In this document: positions 1 to 10,532 of the stretch, one piece after another | Layout: the number at the start of each line of letters is the position of its first letter | Position numbering within the stretch: the first letter of the stretch is position 1 | DNA from: Bacillus thuringiensis | GTDB lineage: Bacteria > Bacillota > Bacilli > Bacillales > Bacillaceae_G | Direction: 5' to 3' | Length of the DNA: 64,000 nucleotides | Assembly: GCF_022095615.2 (NCBI RefSeq) | Contig: NZ_CP155559.1 | Coordinates: 4,151,501-4,215,500, forward strand | Notes under the pieces: generated by a model | What the model saw: only the letters and a program-made list of their open reading frames with translations | The model's database searches: none | Told to the model about the DNA's origin: nothing | Position numbers and translations under genes: made by a program

Positions 1-1756
1 TCAACTTCAAGTTTAACTCTTCAAGCTGTGCTTCTGCAACTGGGCTTGGAGCTTCTGTTAATAAGCAGCTTGCGCTTGCTGTTTTCGGGAATGCAATTGT
101 ATCACGAAGGTTCGTACGACCTGCAAGTAACATAACAAGACGGTCTAAACCTAATGCGATACCACCGTGTGGTGGAGTACCGTACTCGAATGCTTCTAAT
201 AAGAATCCGAATTGCTCTTGTGCTTCTTCTTGTGAGAATCCAAGTGCTTTGAACATTTTTTCTTGTACGTCACGCTCGTAAATACGAAGTGATCCACCAC
301 CAAGCTCATAACCATTTAATACAAGATCATATGCTTGTGCACGTGCTTTTTCTGGTGCCATTTCTAATAACTCAACATCTTCACGGAATGGCATTGTGAA
401 TGGGTGATGAGCTGCAAAGTAACGATCTGCATCTTCATCGTACTCAAGAAGTGGCCAATCCGTTACCCATAGGAAGTTAAATTTACTTTCATCGATTAAC
501 TCAAGCTCTTTACCTAGACGTAAACGAAGTGCACCTAAGCTATCTGCAACAACGCTCTTCTTATCTGCTACGAATAGTAATAAGTCGCCAGCAGTAGCTT
601 CTAATGTAGTCATTAACGCGTTTGCTTCTTCTTCACCGAAGAATTTCGCAATCGGTCCTTTTAAGCCATCCTCTTCCACTTTAAGCCAAGCTAGACCTTT
701 TGCACCGTATACTTTTACGAATTCAGTTAATGCATCGATATCTTTACGAGAGTATTTGCTCGCAGCACCTTTTGCATTAATTGCTTTTACTTGTCCGCCG
801 CTTTCTACAGCACTTGTAAATACTTTAAAACCACACCCTACTGCAAATTCAGATAGGTCTGTTAGTTCCATTTCAAAGCGTGTATCTGGCTTATCAGAAC
901 CGTAGCGAGCCATTGCATCAGCATATTTCATACGAGGGAATGGTGCACGCACTTCTACACCTTTTGCATCCTTCATAACTTTCGTCATCATGCGCTCCAT
1001 CATATCTAAAATTTCATCTTGTGTTAAGAATGAAGCTTCGATATCGATTTGCGTGAATTCTGGTTGACGGTCTGCACGTAAATCTTCGTCACGGAAACAA
1101 CGTGCTACTTGATAGTAACGCTCAAATCCGCCGACCATAAGAAGCTGTTTAAATAATTGCGGAGACTGTGGTAATGCATAGAATTCACCATCATGTACAC
1201 GACTTGGTACTAAATAGTCACGAGCTCCTTCTGGTGTGCTCTTCGTTAAAATTGGTGTTTCCACTTCTAAGAACTCTTCTGTGTCTAAGAAGTTACGAAT
1301 TGTTTTCGTTACATCGTGACGCATTTTGAATGTGTTAAACATTGCAGGACGACGTAAGTCTAAATAACGATATTTTAAACGCACATCTTCTGATGCATCT
1401 GTATCATCAGCAATAATGATTGGCGTTGTTTTTGCTGCATTTAATACGTTTACTTTCGTTGCTTGTACTTCAATACGACCAGTTGCCATATTGTCATTAA
1501 TTGCACCTTCACCACGCTCAACAACTGTACCTTCTACGTGTAATACGTATTCACTACGAATCGTTTCTGCTATTTCTAACGCTTCTTTTGATGTTTCTGG
1601 GTTAAATACAACTTGCACGATACCTGTACGGTCACGTAAGTCGATAAAGATTAATCCACCTAAATCACGTCGTTTTTGTACCCAACCTTTTAATTGAACT
1701 GTTTGTCCAACTGCTTCTACTGTTACTTTTCCACATGCATGTGTTCTTTCAGCCAC
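1..1756 (-). CDS. aspS: Aspartyl-tRNA synthetase, 3' end cut by window edge
   Basis: Class II aminoacyl-tRNA synthetase that charges tRNA-Asp in the cytoplasm. Translation from the GTG at 1756 gives 585 codons before the window edge, close to the usual ~590 residues of bacterial AspRS, so only a few C-terminal residues are missing. An N-terminal OB-fold anticodon-binding domain comes first, then class II motif 2 ([18 protein letters not shown]) and C-terminal motif 3 ([12 protein letters not shown]), with the bacterial GAD insertion between them. The gene starts 12 bp after the hisS stop, and no terminator lies between them, so both probably share the T-box-controlled transcript. GTG is chosen because the protein then begins MAERTHACG and a GGGGGAAC ribosome-binding site precedes it. 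Confidence 0.96.
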   Translation of the reverse strand, partial: MAERTHACGKVTVEAVGQTVQLKGWVQKRRDLGGLIFIDLRDRTGIVQVVFNPETSKEALEIAETIRSEYVLHVEGTVVERGEGAINDNMATGRIEVQATKVNVLNAAKTTPIIIADDTDASEDVRLKYRYLDLRRPAMFNTFKMRHDVTKTIRNFLDTEEFLEVETPILTKSTPEGARDYLVPSRVHDGEFYALPQSPQLFKQLLMVGGFERYYQVARCFRDEDLRADRQPEFTQIDIEASFLTQDEILDMMERMMTKVMKDAKGVEVRAPFPRMKYADAMARYGSDKPDTRFEMELTDLSEFAVGCGFKVFTSAVESGGQVKAINAKGAASKYSRKDIDALTEFVKVYGAKGLAWLKVEEDGLKGPIAKFFGEEEANALMTTLEATAGDLLLFVADKKSVVADSLGALRLRLGKELELIDESKFNFLWVTDWPLLEYDEDADRYFAAHHPFTMPFREDVELLEMAPEKARAQAYDLVLNGYELGGGSLRIYERDVQEKMFKALGFSQEEAQEQFGFLLEAFEYGTPPHGGIALGLDRLVMLLAGRTNLRDTIAFPKTASASCLLTEAPSPVAEAQLEELNLKL

Positions 1757-1768
1757 TGTAAGTTCCCC

Positions 1769-3040
1769 CTATATTAATTTCTCTGCTACGTATGAAGCAA
1801 ATACATCTAATGCTACTTCTTCTTGCTCACCAGTTGCCATATCTTTTAAGTTAATGATGCCTTTATCTAGTTCATCTTCCCCTAATACAGCTACAAATTT
1901 CGCCTTTAGACGATCTGCGGATTTAAATTGTGCTTTCATTTTGCGGTCTAAATAATCTTTTTCAACTGATAATCCAGCTTTACGAAGATCAAACGCAACT
2001 TTCGCAGCATGGTCTTTCGCTTTTTCACCAAGCGCTACAACATAACAATCAATACTATGTTCAATTGGTAATTCAATGTTTTCAGCTTTTAGCGCCATAA
2101 TTAAACGTTCGATACTCATCGCAAAACCGATACCTGGCATTTCTGGTCCACCGATTTCTTGTACAAGCCCGTTATAACGACCACCACCGCTTAATGTAGT
2201 GATAGCACCGAAACCTTCTGCCTCACTCATAATTTCAAAAACAGTGTGTTGATAGTAGTCTAAACCACGTACTAAGTTCGGATCTTTTTCAAATGGAACA
2301 TCCATCATCGTTAATAGTTCTTGAACTTTCTCGTAGTATACTGCTGAATCTTCGTTTAAGTATTCTGTAATAGATGGTGCTGTTCCCATTAATTCATGGT
2401 TACGGTCCTTCTTACAATCTAAAATACGAAGAGGGTTCTTTTCTAAACGAGATTGACAGTCAGAACAGAACTCACCGATACGTGGCTGGAAGTGTGTGAT
2501 TAACGCATCACGGTGCGCTTGACGGCTCGCCGCATCACCTAAGCTGTTTAATACAACTTTAATATTTTTTAAGCCCATGCCGCGGTAAAACTCTACAGCA
2601 AGTGCAATTACTTCTGCATCAATTGCAGGATCGTTACTACCGATTGCTTCAATACCGAATTGTACGAATTGACGATAACGACCTGCTTGTGGTCTTTCAT
2701 AACGGAACATTTGACCGATATAGTATAATTTCGTTGGCTGTGTTGCGTCACCGAACATTTTGTTTTCAACATAAGAACGTACAACAGGTGCAGTACCTTC
2801 TGGACGTAATGTTAAACTACGCTCCCCACGATCTTGGAATGAGTACATTTCTTTTTGTACGATATCTGTCGTATCACCAACACCACGTAAAAATAACTCA
2901 GTGTGTTCAAAAATTGGTGTACGAATTTCTTTATAATTGTAACGACGGCAAATTTCGCGTGCTTGCCCTTCGATATACTGCCATAACTCAACAGTGCCTG
3001 GAAGAATATCTTGCGTTCCGCGTGGGATTTGAATAGACAT
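1769..3040 (-). CDS. hisS: Histidyl-tRNA synthetase
   Basis: Class II synthetase that charges tRNA-His, 423 residues, the usual bacterial length. The N-terminus [15 protein letters not shown] is typical. The histidine-binding HisA-type motif ([14 protein letters not shown]) and the motif around [14 protein letters not shown] are present, followed by a C-terminal anticodon-binding domain. The ATG at 3040 is preceded by GAGGAGGAACTGAAT, a strong ribosome-binding site. The same frame stays open for 53 codons upstream, but those codons run through the T-box terminator and antiterminator and are not credible protein. First gene of a hisS-aspS operon. Confidence 0.97.
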   Translation of the reverse strand: MSIQIPRGTQDILPGTVELWQYIEGQAREICRRYNYKEIRTPIFEHTELFLRGVGDTTDIVQKEMYSFQDRGERSLTLRPEGTAPVVRSYVENKMFGDATQPTKLYYIGQMFRYERPQAGRYRQFVQFGIEAIGSNDPAIDAEVIALAVEFYRGMGLKNIKVVLNSLGDAASRQAHRDALITHFQPRIGEFCSDCQSRLEKNPLRILDCKKDRNHELMGTAPSITEYLNEDSAVYYEKVQELLTMMDVPFEKDPNLVRGLDYYQHTVFEIMSEAEGFGAITTLSGGGRYNGLVQEIGGPEMPGIGFAMSIERLIMALKAENIELPIEHSIDCYVVALGEKAKDHAAKVAFDLRKAGLSVEKDYLDRKMKAQFKSADRLKAKFVAVLGEDELDKGIINLKDMATGEQEEVALDVFASYVAEKLI

Positions 3041-3081
3041 ATTCAGTTCCTCCTCAAATTGTTTTAATCTTAATAAAAATA

Positions 3082-3124
3082 AAAAAACTCCCGCCTCTAC
3101 TGTTTGAACAGTAGGGACGAGAGT
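3082..3124 (-). terminator. Regulated terminator of the hisS T-box
   Basis: A GC-rich hairpin reads CTCGTCCCTACTGTT and its partner AACAGTAGAGGCGGGAG on the minus strand, followed by TTTTTTT. It competes with the antiterminator that contains the T-box bulge. Confidence 0.88.
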
Positions 3125-3335
3125 ATTATACCCGTGGTGCCACCCTAATTGAAGCACGTATGCTTCCACTTTTTTAATAACGCTTAAATGTGCGTTCATC
3201 TCTACTAAGCATATATGCCGTTCAAGTTGAAACCTCTAGAGTGTCATTCAATCAGTCATCATGCAGAAATGTTTTCAGCCTAAGACATTTCTTCTCTTTC
3301 CATGTGTGTCTCATTTACTCTTCTCTATCAACGGT
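3082..3335 (-). promoter_or_regulatory. T-box leader of hisS-aspS
   Basis: On the minus strand the conserved T-box sequence AGGGTGGCACCACGGG lies at 3131-3146. It is followed by an intrinsic terminator at 3082-3124 (stem around CTACTGTT/AACAGTAG with a GC-rich base and a run of seven T). The leader starts just after the promoter at 3361-3389. A Stem I candidate is closed by CCGTT near 3330 and AACGG near 3214. Uncharged tRNA-His would stabilise the antiterminator and let transcription enter hisS. I could not assign the specifier codon with confidence. Confidence 0.9.
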
Positions 3336-3360
3336 TATATTCATATGTAAATATAAAATT

Positions 3361-3389
3361 ACTATACGTTTGTTCAGTAGGATTGTCAA
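3361..3389 (-). promoter_or_regulatory. Sigma-A promoter of hisS
   Basis: The minus strand reads TTGACA (3384-3389), a 17-bp spacer, then TATAGT (3361-3366). It sits directly before the T-box leader and just past the stop codon of the small gene ending at 3395. Confidence 0.8.
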
Positions 3390-3394
3390 GTGCT

Positions 3395-3571
3395 CTAAGA
3401 GCGTTCAATCTGCTTCTTTAGACGCTTTACATCTTGAAGAGAAATTCCAAACTCAGAAGCAAGCTCCATTGAAGTATTGTTTTGTTCCTTTGAAATAAAC
3501 TCATGAAAATTCACGTTAAACAGTTGATTTGCACCATTTGTAACAGAATGCCCTTTTTCATTCATACGCAT
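3395..3571 (-). CDS. Small HTH-like protein of unknown function
   Basis: A 58-residue protein if it starts at the ATG at 3571, which has GAGGG eight bases upstream. The frame can also be read from a TTG at 3592. The C-terminal third (MELASEFGISLQDVKRLKKQI) resembles the helix-turn-helix of sigma region 4 or small DNA-binding proteins. The N-terminal half has no motif I recognise. It lies between dtd and hisS, a position that in B. subtilis also holds short genes (yrzK is one candidate counterpart, unverified). Good ribosome-binding site and plausible composition support it as real, but the function is unknown. Confidence 0.6.
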   Translation of the reverse strand: MRMNEKGHSVTNGANQLFNVNFHEFISKEQNNTSMELASEFGISLQDVKRLKKQIERS

Positions 3572-3666
3572 ACGTATATCCCTCACATTCAATATGGATG
3601 TTTTACTTTTTATTGTTCCATATTGATGAGAGAGTTATACATAACTGAAACAGCTATTGATTCCAA

Positions 3667-3722
3667 ATAAAGTGAACCTTTCATCTGTGGGGGGCACTGC
3701 CCACAAATAGCGGGATAAATGA
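3667..3722 (-). repeat. Dispersed intergenic repeat, copy C
   Basis: A ~55-bp element shared with 57594-57649 and 62121-62175. Read on the minus strand it runs from TTTATCCCGCTATTTGTGGG to CACTTTAT, the orientation that the other two copies show on the plus strand. The core CCCGC-TATTT-GTGGG forms a hairpin with one G-U pair in this reading. This copy lies in the dtd/small-gene intergenic region and does not touch a coding sequence. Its middle part diverges from the other copies. Confidence 0.7.
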
Positions 3723-3745
3723 ACAAAACATACAACAATGTATAA

Positions 3746-3776
3746 AAAAGAGAGGATTATATAATCCCCTCTTCTT
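3746..3776 (-). terminator. Terminator after dtd
   Basis: The minus strand forms AGAGGGGATTAT paired with ATAATCCTCTCT, followed by TTTTTAT, ten bases after the dtd stop codon. Confidence 0.8.
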
Positions 3777-3784
3777 TAGCAACA

Positions 3785-4225
3785 CTATTTACTATCCACA
3801 ATTAAGGTCACCGGACCATCATTGATTAAAGAAACATCCATCATTGCTCCGAACTTCCCTGTTTCTACATGCAACCCTTGCTTACGAACTTCCTCATTAA
3901 AGAAATCATATAAACGCTCTGCATAATCAGGTTTGGCAGCATCCATAAAGTTGGGACGTCTTCCCTTGCGGCAATCTCCGTATAATGTGAATTGCGAAAT
4001 TGATAGAACTTGTCCTTCTACATCAAGTACAGAATGGTTCATCTTTCCACTCTCATCTTCAAAAATACGTAAGTTCGCAATTTTTTCTGCAATGTAAGTT
4101 GCATCTTTTTCTGTATCTTCATGCGTAATGCCAACTAGTAATGTTAAACCGAACGGAATTTGTCCTACGATCTCACCGTCTACTGTGACAGACGCTTCTT
4201 TTGATCGTTGTAAAACAACTCTCAT
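3785..4225 (-). CDS. dtd: D-aminoacyl-tRNA deacylase
   Basis: Hydrolyses D-aminoacyl-tRNAs (for example D-Tyr-tRNA) and so recycles mischarged tRNA. 146 residues, the standard DTD length. It begins [17 protein letters not shown] and shows the catalytic SQFTLYGD motif (about residues 77-84) and the C-terminal [11 protein letters not shown], the DTD gly-cis-Pro type loop region. It starts 17 bp after the relA stop, so the two genes form the usual relA-dtd operon. Confidence 0.97.
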   Translation of the reverse strand: MRVVLQRSKEASVTVDGEIVGQIPFGLTLLVGITHEDTEKDATYIAEKIANLRIFEDESGKMNHSVLDVEGQVLSISQFTLYGDCRKGRRPNFMDAAKPDYAERLYDFFNEEVRKQGLHVETGKFGAMMDVSLINDGPVTLIVDSK

Positions 4226-4242
4226 CTTTTCTACACTCCCTA

Positions 4243-6426
4243 TTAATGCATCATGCGTCGTACTGCATAAATTTCTGGAACACGTTTAATGCGTTCTACT
4301 ACTTTTTTCAAGTGCTGTAAGTTACGAATAGAGATTGACATATTAATTGTTGCCATCTTATTACGGTCACTTCTACCAGAAACTGCCGAAATGTACGTTT
4401 TCGTCTCTGTAACAGCTTGCAATACTTCATTTAATAAACCACGGCGATCGTAACCTGAAATTTCAATATCAACGTTATACTCAATTTCTTTTTCAGGGCT
4501 ACCTTCCCACTCTACTTCTAATAAACGTTCTACAGCTTCTTCTGTATGAACATTTACACAATCACGGCGGTGAATCGATACGCCTCGGCCTTTCGTAATA
4601 TATCCAACGATATCATCACCCGGTACTGGGTTACAGCATTTTGATAAGCGAATTAATAAATTATCCGCACCGCTTACTTTAACGCCAGAATCCCATTTTC
4701 GAATTTTCATCGGTTTACGAACTTCTTTAACTTCAACGATTTCTTCTTCTTCACGTTGCTTACGGAATTTGTCCGTTAGTCGCGTAACAATTTGCGACGC
4801 TGTAATCCCGCTATATCCAACTGCTGCAAACATATCTTCTTCATTTGCAAAATTGAACTTCTCAGCAACACGTTTTAAATTGTCAGGAGCTAACACTTCT
4901 TTCATCTCATACTCTAGACCACGCACTTCTTTTTCAACAAGCTCACGGCCTTTTTCAATATTTTCATCTCTACGTTGCTTCTTAAAGAATTGACGTATTT
5001 TATTTTTCGCATGAGATGTTTGAGCAAGTTTCACCCAGTCTTGACTTGGTCCATACGAATGTTTCGATGTTAAAATTTCAATGATGTCACCTGTTTTTAA
5101 TTTATAATCAAGGGTCACCATTTTGCCGTTTACTTTTGCACCAATTGTTTTATTTCCAATCTCTGAATGCACGCGATACGAAAAGTCAATTGGAACAGAT
5201 CCAAGTGGCAATTCCATTACGTCGCCTTTCGGTGTAAAGACGAATACCATGTCAGAGAATAAATCAATTTTTAATGACTCCATAAACTCTTCTGCATTAG
5301 AAGCTTCATTTTGCCATTCTAATATTTGACGGAACCATGTAAGTTTCTTCTCTAATGTACCTGTTGTTTCTGCTGTTTTTCCTTCTTTATACGCCCAGTG
5401 CGCCGCGATCCCGAATTCTGCAATCTCATGCATTTCTTTCGTACGAATTTGCACTTCAAGCGGATCACCTTTCGGCCCAATTACAGTCGTATGAAGAGAT
5501 TGATATAGATTTGCTTTCGGCATCGCAATATAATCTTTAAAACGACCTGGCATCGGCTTCCAGCACGTATGAATAATTCCAAGCACTGCATAACAATCTT
5601 TAATACTATTTACAACGACACGTACAGCTAATAAATCGTAAATTTCATTGAACTGTTTATTTTGCAGTGCCATTTTACGATAAATACTGTAAATATGTTT
5701 TGGTCTTCCAGAAATCTCAGGTTGAATTGAAACCTCTTTTAATTTCTCACGAATACCAGTCATTACTTCATCTAAATATTCTTCACGCTCTGCACGTTTA
5801 CGCTTCATTAAATTTACAATACGATAGTATTGTTGCGGATTTAAATAGCGAAGTGACGTATCCTCTAACTCCCATTTAATAGTACTAATTCCGAGTCTAT
5901 GTGCTAAAGGTGCAAAGATTTCTAACGTTTCATTCGCAATGCGACGCTGCTTCTCTTGAGGCAAATGTTTCAATGTACGCATGTTATGAAGACGATCAGC
6001 TAGTTTAATTAAAATAACTCGAATATCTTGAGCCATTGCGATAAACATTTTACGATGGTTTTCTGCTTGTTGTTGCTCATGAGATTTATATTTAATCTTT
6101 CCGAGCTTTGTTACACCATCGACAAGCATAGCAATTTCTTTATTAAATTCCCGTTCGATATCTTCTAATGTAATCTCTGTATCTTCCACTACATCATGTA
6201 AGAAACCTGCTGATACTGTAGCTGGATCCATGTGTAAATCAACTAAAATACCTGCAACTTGAATTGGATGAATAATGTACGGTTCACCCGATTTTCTGTA
6301 TTGTTCGCTATGCGCATCACGTGCATATTCATAGGCACGTGCCACTAGCTCAATATCTTCATCTGCTAAATATTGACTTGCTTTCTCGAGTACCTGTTCA
6401 GCTGTTAGTACCTGCTCATTTGCCAT
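4243..6426 (-). CDS. relA: Bifunctional (p)ppGpp synthetase/hydrolase (Rel)
   Basis: Makes and degrades the alarmone (p)ppGpp in the stringent response. The 727-residue protein has the full long-RSH layout. An N-terminal HD hydrolase domain carries FLHDVVEDT (about 75-83). The synthetase domain carries [19 protein letters not shown] (about 295-313). A TGS domain follows near 390-450, then a region with paired cysteines ([14 protein letters not shown]) and a C-terminal ACT domain. An intact HD motif argues for a bifunctional enzyme, as expected in Firmicutes. It has its own promoter at 6489-6517 and is separated from apt by a terminator. Confidence 0.97.
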   Translation of the reverse strand: MANEQVLTAEQVLEKASQYLADEDIELVARAYEYARDAHSEQYRKSGEPYIIHPIQVAGILVDLHMDPATVSAGFLHDVVEDTEITLEDIEREFNKEIAMLVDGVTKLGKIKYKSHEQQQAENHRKMFIAMAQDIRVILIKLADRLHNMRTLKHLPQEKQRRIANETLEIFAPLAHRLGISTIKWELEDTSLRYLNPQQYYRIVNLMKRKRAEREEYLDEVMTGIREKLKEVSIQPEISGRPKHIYSIYRKMALQNKQFNEIYDLLAVRVVVNSIKDCYAVLGIIHTCWKPMPGRFKDYIAMPKANLYQSLHTTVIGPKGDPLEVQIRTKEMHEIAEFGIAAHWAYKEGKTAETTGTLEKKLTWFRQILEWQNEASNAEEFMESLKIDLFSDMVFVFTPKGDVMELPLGSVPIDFSYRVHSEIGNKTIGAKVNGKMVTLDYKLKTGDIIEILTSKHSYGPSQDWVKLAQTSHAKNKIRQFFKKQRRDENIEKGRELVEKEVRGLEYEMKEVLAPDNLKRVAEKFNFANEEDMFAAVGYSGITASQIVTRLTDKFRKQREEEEIVEVKEVRKPMKIRKWDSGVKVSGADNLLIRLSKCCNPVPGDDIVGYITKGRGVSIHRRDCVNVHTEEAVERLLEVEWEGSPEKEIEYNVDIEISGYDRRGLLNEVLQAVTETKTYISAVSGRSDRNKMATINMSISIRNLQHLKKVVERIKRVPEIYAVRRMMH

Positions 6427-6488
6427 CGAATCACCTTTTATTGAAAATTGACTTTATCTTAATTAAGTAGAATAAATTATATTCTATC

Positions 6489-6517
6489 ATTATAACCTAA
6501 TGATTGTGAATTGTGAA
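6489..6517 (-). promoter_or_regulatory. Sigma-A promoter of relA
   Basis: TTCACA (6512-6517), a 17-bp spacer and a perfect TATAAT (6489-6494) on the minus strand, about 60 bp before the relA ATG. Confidence 0.75.
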
Positions 6518-6567
6518 AAGGAAAAGATTTTACTGACATTTCACCTTATTTTTTTGTGCAATTATAC

Positions 6568-6610
6568 AAAAGTACCCGCTCCTCTCCAAGAGATTCACGG
6601 GTACTTTTTA
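6568..6610 (-). terminator. Terminator after apt
   Basis: AAAGTACCCG pairs with CGGGTACTTT across a loop that can itself form a small stem. It lies 27 bases after the apt stop and has T tracts on both strands. Confidence 0.85.
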
Positions 6611-6636
6611 TCACCGTAGTTTTACCTATATAGTGA

Positions 6637-7149
6637 TTAGTATTTTTCTAATACTAATACATCGTAACCATCTAACATTTTACGACCATCTAAGTAAGTA
6701 AGCTCTACTAAGAATGCAATTCCTGCTACAACTCCGCCAAGTTCTTCAACTAGCTTAATTGTCGCTTCAATTGTTCCACCTGTAGCTAATAGATCATCTG
6801 TAATTAATACGCGTTGACCTGGCTTAATTGCATCTTTATGGATTGTTAAAACATCTTTACCATATTCTTTACCGTAGTCAACTGTAATTACTTCACGTGG
6901 TAATTTTCCTAATTTACGAACTGGTGCAAAACCTACTTCTAATGCATAAGAAACTGGGCAACCGATAATAAAGCCACGAGCTTCTGGTCCTACTACAACA
7001 TCGATATCTCTGTCTTTTGCATACTCAACGATTGCATCTGTTGCTGCTTTGTATGCTTTACCGTCGTTCATTAACGGTGTAATGTCTTTAAATACAATAC
7101 CTTCTTTTGGATAATCCGGTACAATTGCGATATGTTGCTTGAAATCCAT
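6637..7149 (-). CDS. apt: Adenine phosphoribosyltransferase
   Basis: Purine salvage enzyme that converts adenine and PRPP to AMP. 170 residues, the standard length. The PRPP-binding loop [13 protein letters not shown] is near residues 114-126, and the N-terminal [14 protein letters not shown] motif is typical of APRT. A GAGGAGG ribosome-binding site precedes the ATG. It follows recJ by 48 bp without a clear terminator, which fits a recJ-apt transcript. Confidence 0.97.
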   Translation of the reverse strand: MDFKQHIAIVPDYPKEGIVFKDITPLMNDGKAYKAATDAIVEYAKDRDIDVVVGPEARGFIIGCPVSYALEVGFAPVRKLGKLPREVITVDYGKEYGKDVLTIHKDAIKPGQRVLITDDLLATGGTIEATIKLVEELGGVVAGIAFLVELTYLDGRKMLDGYDVLVLEKY

Positions 7150-7197
7150 ATTTCTGAATCCTCCTCAGATATAAAAGGTTTTGTAAATACAAATCCT

Positions 7198-9537
7198 TTA
7201 CCCTAACTGTTCTACTTCTTTATGATTACGAATCGTTTCAAACCATGTATATAGTTGCTGATATGTGCTATAAACCAATTCTTTTTCTAATTGTAAGTGG
7301 TTCATTTTCTCACGATATGTGTTCGATTCAATTAAATCACGCTTTTGTTTTTTGTCTGCCATAAAAATGACGCCATCTTTTATTGTAACAAATTCTAACT
7401 CAAAAAACACCTGTGTCATGAAATTTACTGTATCTTTTGACCAACCTTTATGTCGGCATAGTTGTTCTCCATATTGTCTTAAAGAAAATGGTGCTTTTTG
7501 GCTCAAGAACGAATAGTACCATTTAAAATGTTCCCTCGTTGGAACAGTACTAAATAAATGATTATTCTCTTGATAAAATAGCGTATAAATTCGCGACGGG
7601 AACCCAACTTTAAATAGATCTCTTAATTCATCTGTTCCTTTTGGTAAATTAAGTAACACGATGTATTGATCGTCTAAATGAGTTACTTCTGATGCATGCA
7701 TCATATGCTCTTTATAGTCTTCTAAAGAAAATTTATTCAATACCTCTTCAGAAAAATACACCATCGTTATTTTTTCTTTCGGAAGTTCTGCTACATTCGC
7801 TTCTACGTTACGCATACTACGCCAATCAAATAATTGCCACGCCTCTACAGCAATATCTTGCACCATTAATTGCGGCTTCTTAAAATTATTCCATTCATTG
7901 ATAGATGCTTCCCCTATTACAGATACCTTTGCAACTGGAGAAATTTCTTTCGCATAGGCACCAAAACCAAATCCAATTGTATCTAGTGTCGCTTGTCCAT
8001 CGCGAAGAGCCATTTTCAAATGAGAGCCATCTGATCCGATTGCACGAATACTTTCTAACTCTGCATCCTTCACTGCAATACGTGGTTTTGGGTTTCCAAC
8101 GCCAAATGGCGCTAACTTTTGCATGTCTTCAATTGCTGCCAGTGTTACATCCTCCACTTTACAAAAGACATCAACAGCTGTAATTGGAATAAAATCTTCT
8201 TCTGTTAAAATTACCTCTGCTTGTTCATTTAAGCGGCGGCGTAATTCATCTACATCATTCATATGTAGCGTCATTCCCGCTGCCATCGGATGCCCTCCGA
8301 AGTGTGGCAATAACTCTCTACAATCTGACAAATTTGCAAACAAATCAAATCCTGCAATACTACGTGCTGAACCTTTTGCTGTTTCTTTTACAGGATCAAT
8401 GCATAATACAATCGTTGGACGATAAAAACGTTCAACTAATTTAGATGCGACAATTCCAATTACACCTGGATTCCAGCCTTCTTTTGCCAGTACTAGTACT
8501 TTATTGTCTTCTGGCGAGAAATTATTTTCCACTTCAGCGATAGCTTCTTCTGTAATTTGCTTTACAATATCTTTTCGCAGTTTGTTCAGCTCATCAATTT
8601 CTTCAGCTAGCTCTTTCGCTTCTTCTGGATCATCTGATAATAAAAGATGTACAGCCGGCGTAGCATCTTCTAAACGTCCAACTGCATTAATACGCGGTGC
8701 GATCGAGAAACCAATGCTCTCTTCTGTAATTTCACTTTGCGAAACGTTAGCAACTTTAAATAGCGCCTTTAGTCCGATATTTTTTGTCATGCGCATATGC
8801 TTTAAACCGCGCTTCACTAGCAATCTATTCTCACCATGAAGTGACACTAAATCGGCTACTGTACCAATTACTGCAATTTCTAATAAATGCTCTGGTACAC
8901 GGCCTAGTAGTGCATGTGCAACTTTAAACGCAACACCTACACCAGCTAAATAGTGAAACGGATATACACCGCCATCTAATTTCGGATGAATAATTGCAAG
9001 TGCTTCTGGCAATTCTGGTGGTGGCTCATGGTGATCTGTAATAATAAGATCTATTCCAAGTTCTTTCGCCACATTCGCTTCATGTACTGCTGCGATACCA
9101 GTATCGACAGTAATAATTAGTGAGAATCCTGCGCTATGTGCCCAACGAAATGCTTCTTCGTTCGGTCCATATCCTTCTGTAAAACGGTTTGGAATATAAA
9201 ATTCTACGTCTGCACCTAATTCTTGCAAGGCAAGATATAACACAGTCGTACTACTTACTCCGTCCGCATCGTAGTCACCAAATATTAATATTTGCTCTCC
9301 ATTTTGAATCGCCTTATTTACACGTTCTACCGTTCTATCCATTCCTTCTAATAAAAATGGATCATGAAATTCTTGATTTTCTGTATTTAAAAAATCTAAA
9401 ATCTTATCTTCTGTATCTAGTCCTCTACCGAGGAATAACGAAACGACAAGTGGTGATAATTGTAATTTACTTGCTAATTCACTCACTCGCTCATTATTAT
9501 ATTCTTTTTCTTTCCAACGCGTCTTCGGTTGTAACAC
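7198..9537 (-). CDS. recJ: Single-stranded-DNA-specific exonuclease RecJ
   Basis: 5'-3' single-strand exonuclease in recombination and mismatch repair. 779 residues, with the DHH phosphoesterase motifs DYDADGVSS and DHHEPPPE, and the DHHA1 motif GGHPMAAGM. The longer C-terminal extension is typical of Bacillus RecJ. I chose the GTG at 9537 because AAGGGGTGAT lies seven bases upstream and the promoter at 9560-9588 excludes longer starts. The protein then begins VLQPKTRW. Confidence 0.95.
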   Translation of the reverse strand: MLQPKTRWKEKEYNNERVSELASKLQLSPLVVSLFLGRGLDTEDKILDFLNTENQEFHDPFLLEGMDRTVERVNKAIQNGEQILIFGDYDADGVSSTTVLYLALQELGADVEFYIPNRFTEGYGPNEEAFRWAHSAGFSLIITVDTGIAAVHEANVAKELGIDLIITDHHEPPPELPEALAIIHPKLDGGVYPFHYLAGVGVAFKVAHALLGRVPEHLLEIAVIGTVADLVSLHGENRLLVKRGLKHMRMTKNIGLKALFKVANVSQSEITEESIGFSIAPRINAVGRLEDATPAVHLLLSDDPEEAKELAEEIDELNKLRKDIVKQITEEAIAEVENNFSPEDNKVLVLAKEGWNPGVIGIVASKLVERFYRPTIVLCIDPVKETAKGSARSIAGFDLFANLSDCRELLPHFGGHPMAAGMTLHMNDVDELRRRLNEQAEVILTEEDFIPITAVDVFCKVEDVTLAAIEDMQKLAPFGVGNPKPRIAVKDAELESIRAIGSDGSHLKMALRDGQATLDTIGFGFGAYAKEISPVAKVSVIGEASINEWNNFKKPQLMVQDIAVEAWQLFDWRSMRNVEANVAELPKEKITMVYFSEEVLNKFSLEDYKEHMMHASEVTHLDDQYIVLLNLPKGTDELRDLFKVGFPSRIYTLFYQENNHLFSTVPTREHFKWYYSFLSQKAPFSLRQYGEQLCRHKGWSKDTVNFMTQVFFELEFVTIKDGVIFMADKKQKRDLIESNTYREKMNHLQLEKELVYSTYQQLYTWFETIRNHKEVEQLG

Positions 9538-9540
9538 GAA

Positions 9541-9588
9541 ATCACCCCTTAACCTGTTCATTATACAAGACAGATTAAGGGGTGACAA
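9541..9588 (-). promoter_or_regulatory. recJ promoter inside an 11-bp inverted repeat
   Basis: The minus strand has TTGTCA (9583-9588), a 17-bp spacer and TATAAT (9560-9565). The perfect arms TCACCCCTTAA and TTAAGGGGTGA flank the -10. The downstream arm contains the recJ ribosome-binding site and the upstream arm overlaps the -35/spacer. Transcription from this promoter would include only the downstream arm. Confidence 0.65.
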
Positions 9589-9638
9589 TATAATGCAAAA
9601 TACGATGCAATATCTATATACTAAAATGTTAATGATAT

Positions 9639-10532
9639 TTAATTTGGAGAATACGGATTTATATGTACAAACACATTTTGTACGTTATCTTGTTCCATAA
9701 GCGTTTCTTTCACATGCTTTCCAATGCGGTGCCCTTCTTCTACAGTAATGTATGGATCTACAGAAACTTTAATATCAACAATAACGTAATGACCATGCTC
9801 CCTTGCATATAAAGAGCCGATTTTTTTCACACCGTCTATTTGAAGTACAGCCTCTCTAAGCGGCACAACATCTTCCTCATGAAGAACATGATCAAGCGTT
9901 GCATGAATCGCTTCGGCCCCAATACTCCACGCCATCTTTGCAACAAGAAGTGAAACAAATAATCCTGCAATTGGATCGGCATATACAAGCCAGTCTACCC
10001 CGAACTTACCACCAATAATCGCTGCACAAATACCAATTAAAGCTGCAATTGAAGAAAACACATCCGAACGGTGCTCATATGCATTTGCAATAATTGCATC
10101 ACTATTTACCCTCTTTCCTAATCGGAATTTATATTGAAACATTCCTTCTTTCACGATAATCGAAAGAACAACAGCAAAAATCGTAATTCCTTTAGGTGGT
10201 TCTAGTTCTTGCGAAAAAGCTTTTATAGACGAAATTGCTATCTCGATTCCCACAATAAATAATAATACCGCTACAATAATTGCTGAAATCGATTCCGCTT
10301 TACCATGACCATACGGATGATCTTCATCAGGCGGTTGCTTTGCTGCTCGCAATCCAAAAAGTACAGCGAGCGAACCAATTACATCTGATGCAGAATGCAC
10401 GGCATCCGCTAATAGTGCTTTACTGTTCCCAATATAACCAATTACCGCCTTTACAATCGCTAATATAATATTACCAACGATCCCGACAATAGCACCAAAC
10501 TCGGCCTGTTTAAAACGTTCATCTTTTTCCAT
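9639..10532 (-). CDS. Cation diffusion facilitator family transporter
   Basis: A predicted inner-membrane metal/proton antiporter of the CDF family, 297 residues. Six transmembrane segments are visible between about residues 12 and 205, followed by a cytoplasmic domain. The metal-site motifs LLADAVHSASD in TM2 (about 40-50) and HRSDVFSS in TM5 (about 153-160) have the HxxxD pattern of Zn/Fe/Mn transporters of the FieF/MamM type. The substrate cannot be read from the sequence. It has an AGAAGGGA ribosome-binding site. It stands between recJ and secDF, where B. subtilis carries other genes. Confidence 0.93.
   Translation of the reverse strand: MEKDERFKQAEFGAIVGIVGNIILAIVKAVIGYIGNSKALLADAVHSASDVIGSLAVLFGLRAAKQPPDEDHPYGHGKAESISAIIVAVLLFIVGIEIAISSIKAFSQELEPPKGITIFAVVLSIIVKEGMFQYKFRLGKRVNSDAIIANAYEHRSDVFSSIAALIGICAAIIGGKFGVDWLVYADPIAGLFVSLLVAKMAWSIGAEAIHATLDHVLHEEDVVPLREAVLQIDGVKKIGSLYAREHGHYVIVDIKVSVDPYITVEEGHRIGKHVKETLMEQDNVQNVFVHINPYSPN

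Noticed and set aside
2602..3036. Plus-strand open frame antisense to hisS
   Set aside because: A shadow of the conserved synthetase gene, as are the other plus-strand frames over recJ, relA, valS and hemL.
3041..3199. In-frame 53-codon upstream extension of hisS
   Set aside because: It runs through the T-box core and terminator, and the strong ribosome-binding site sits at the internal ATG at 3040.
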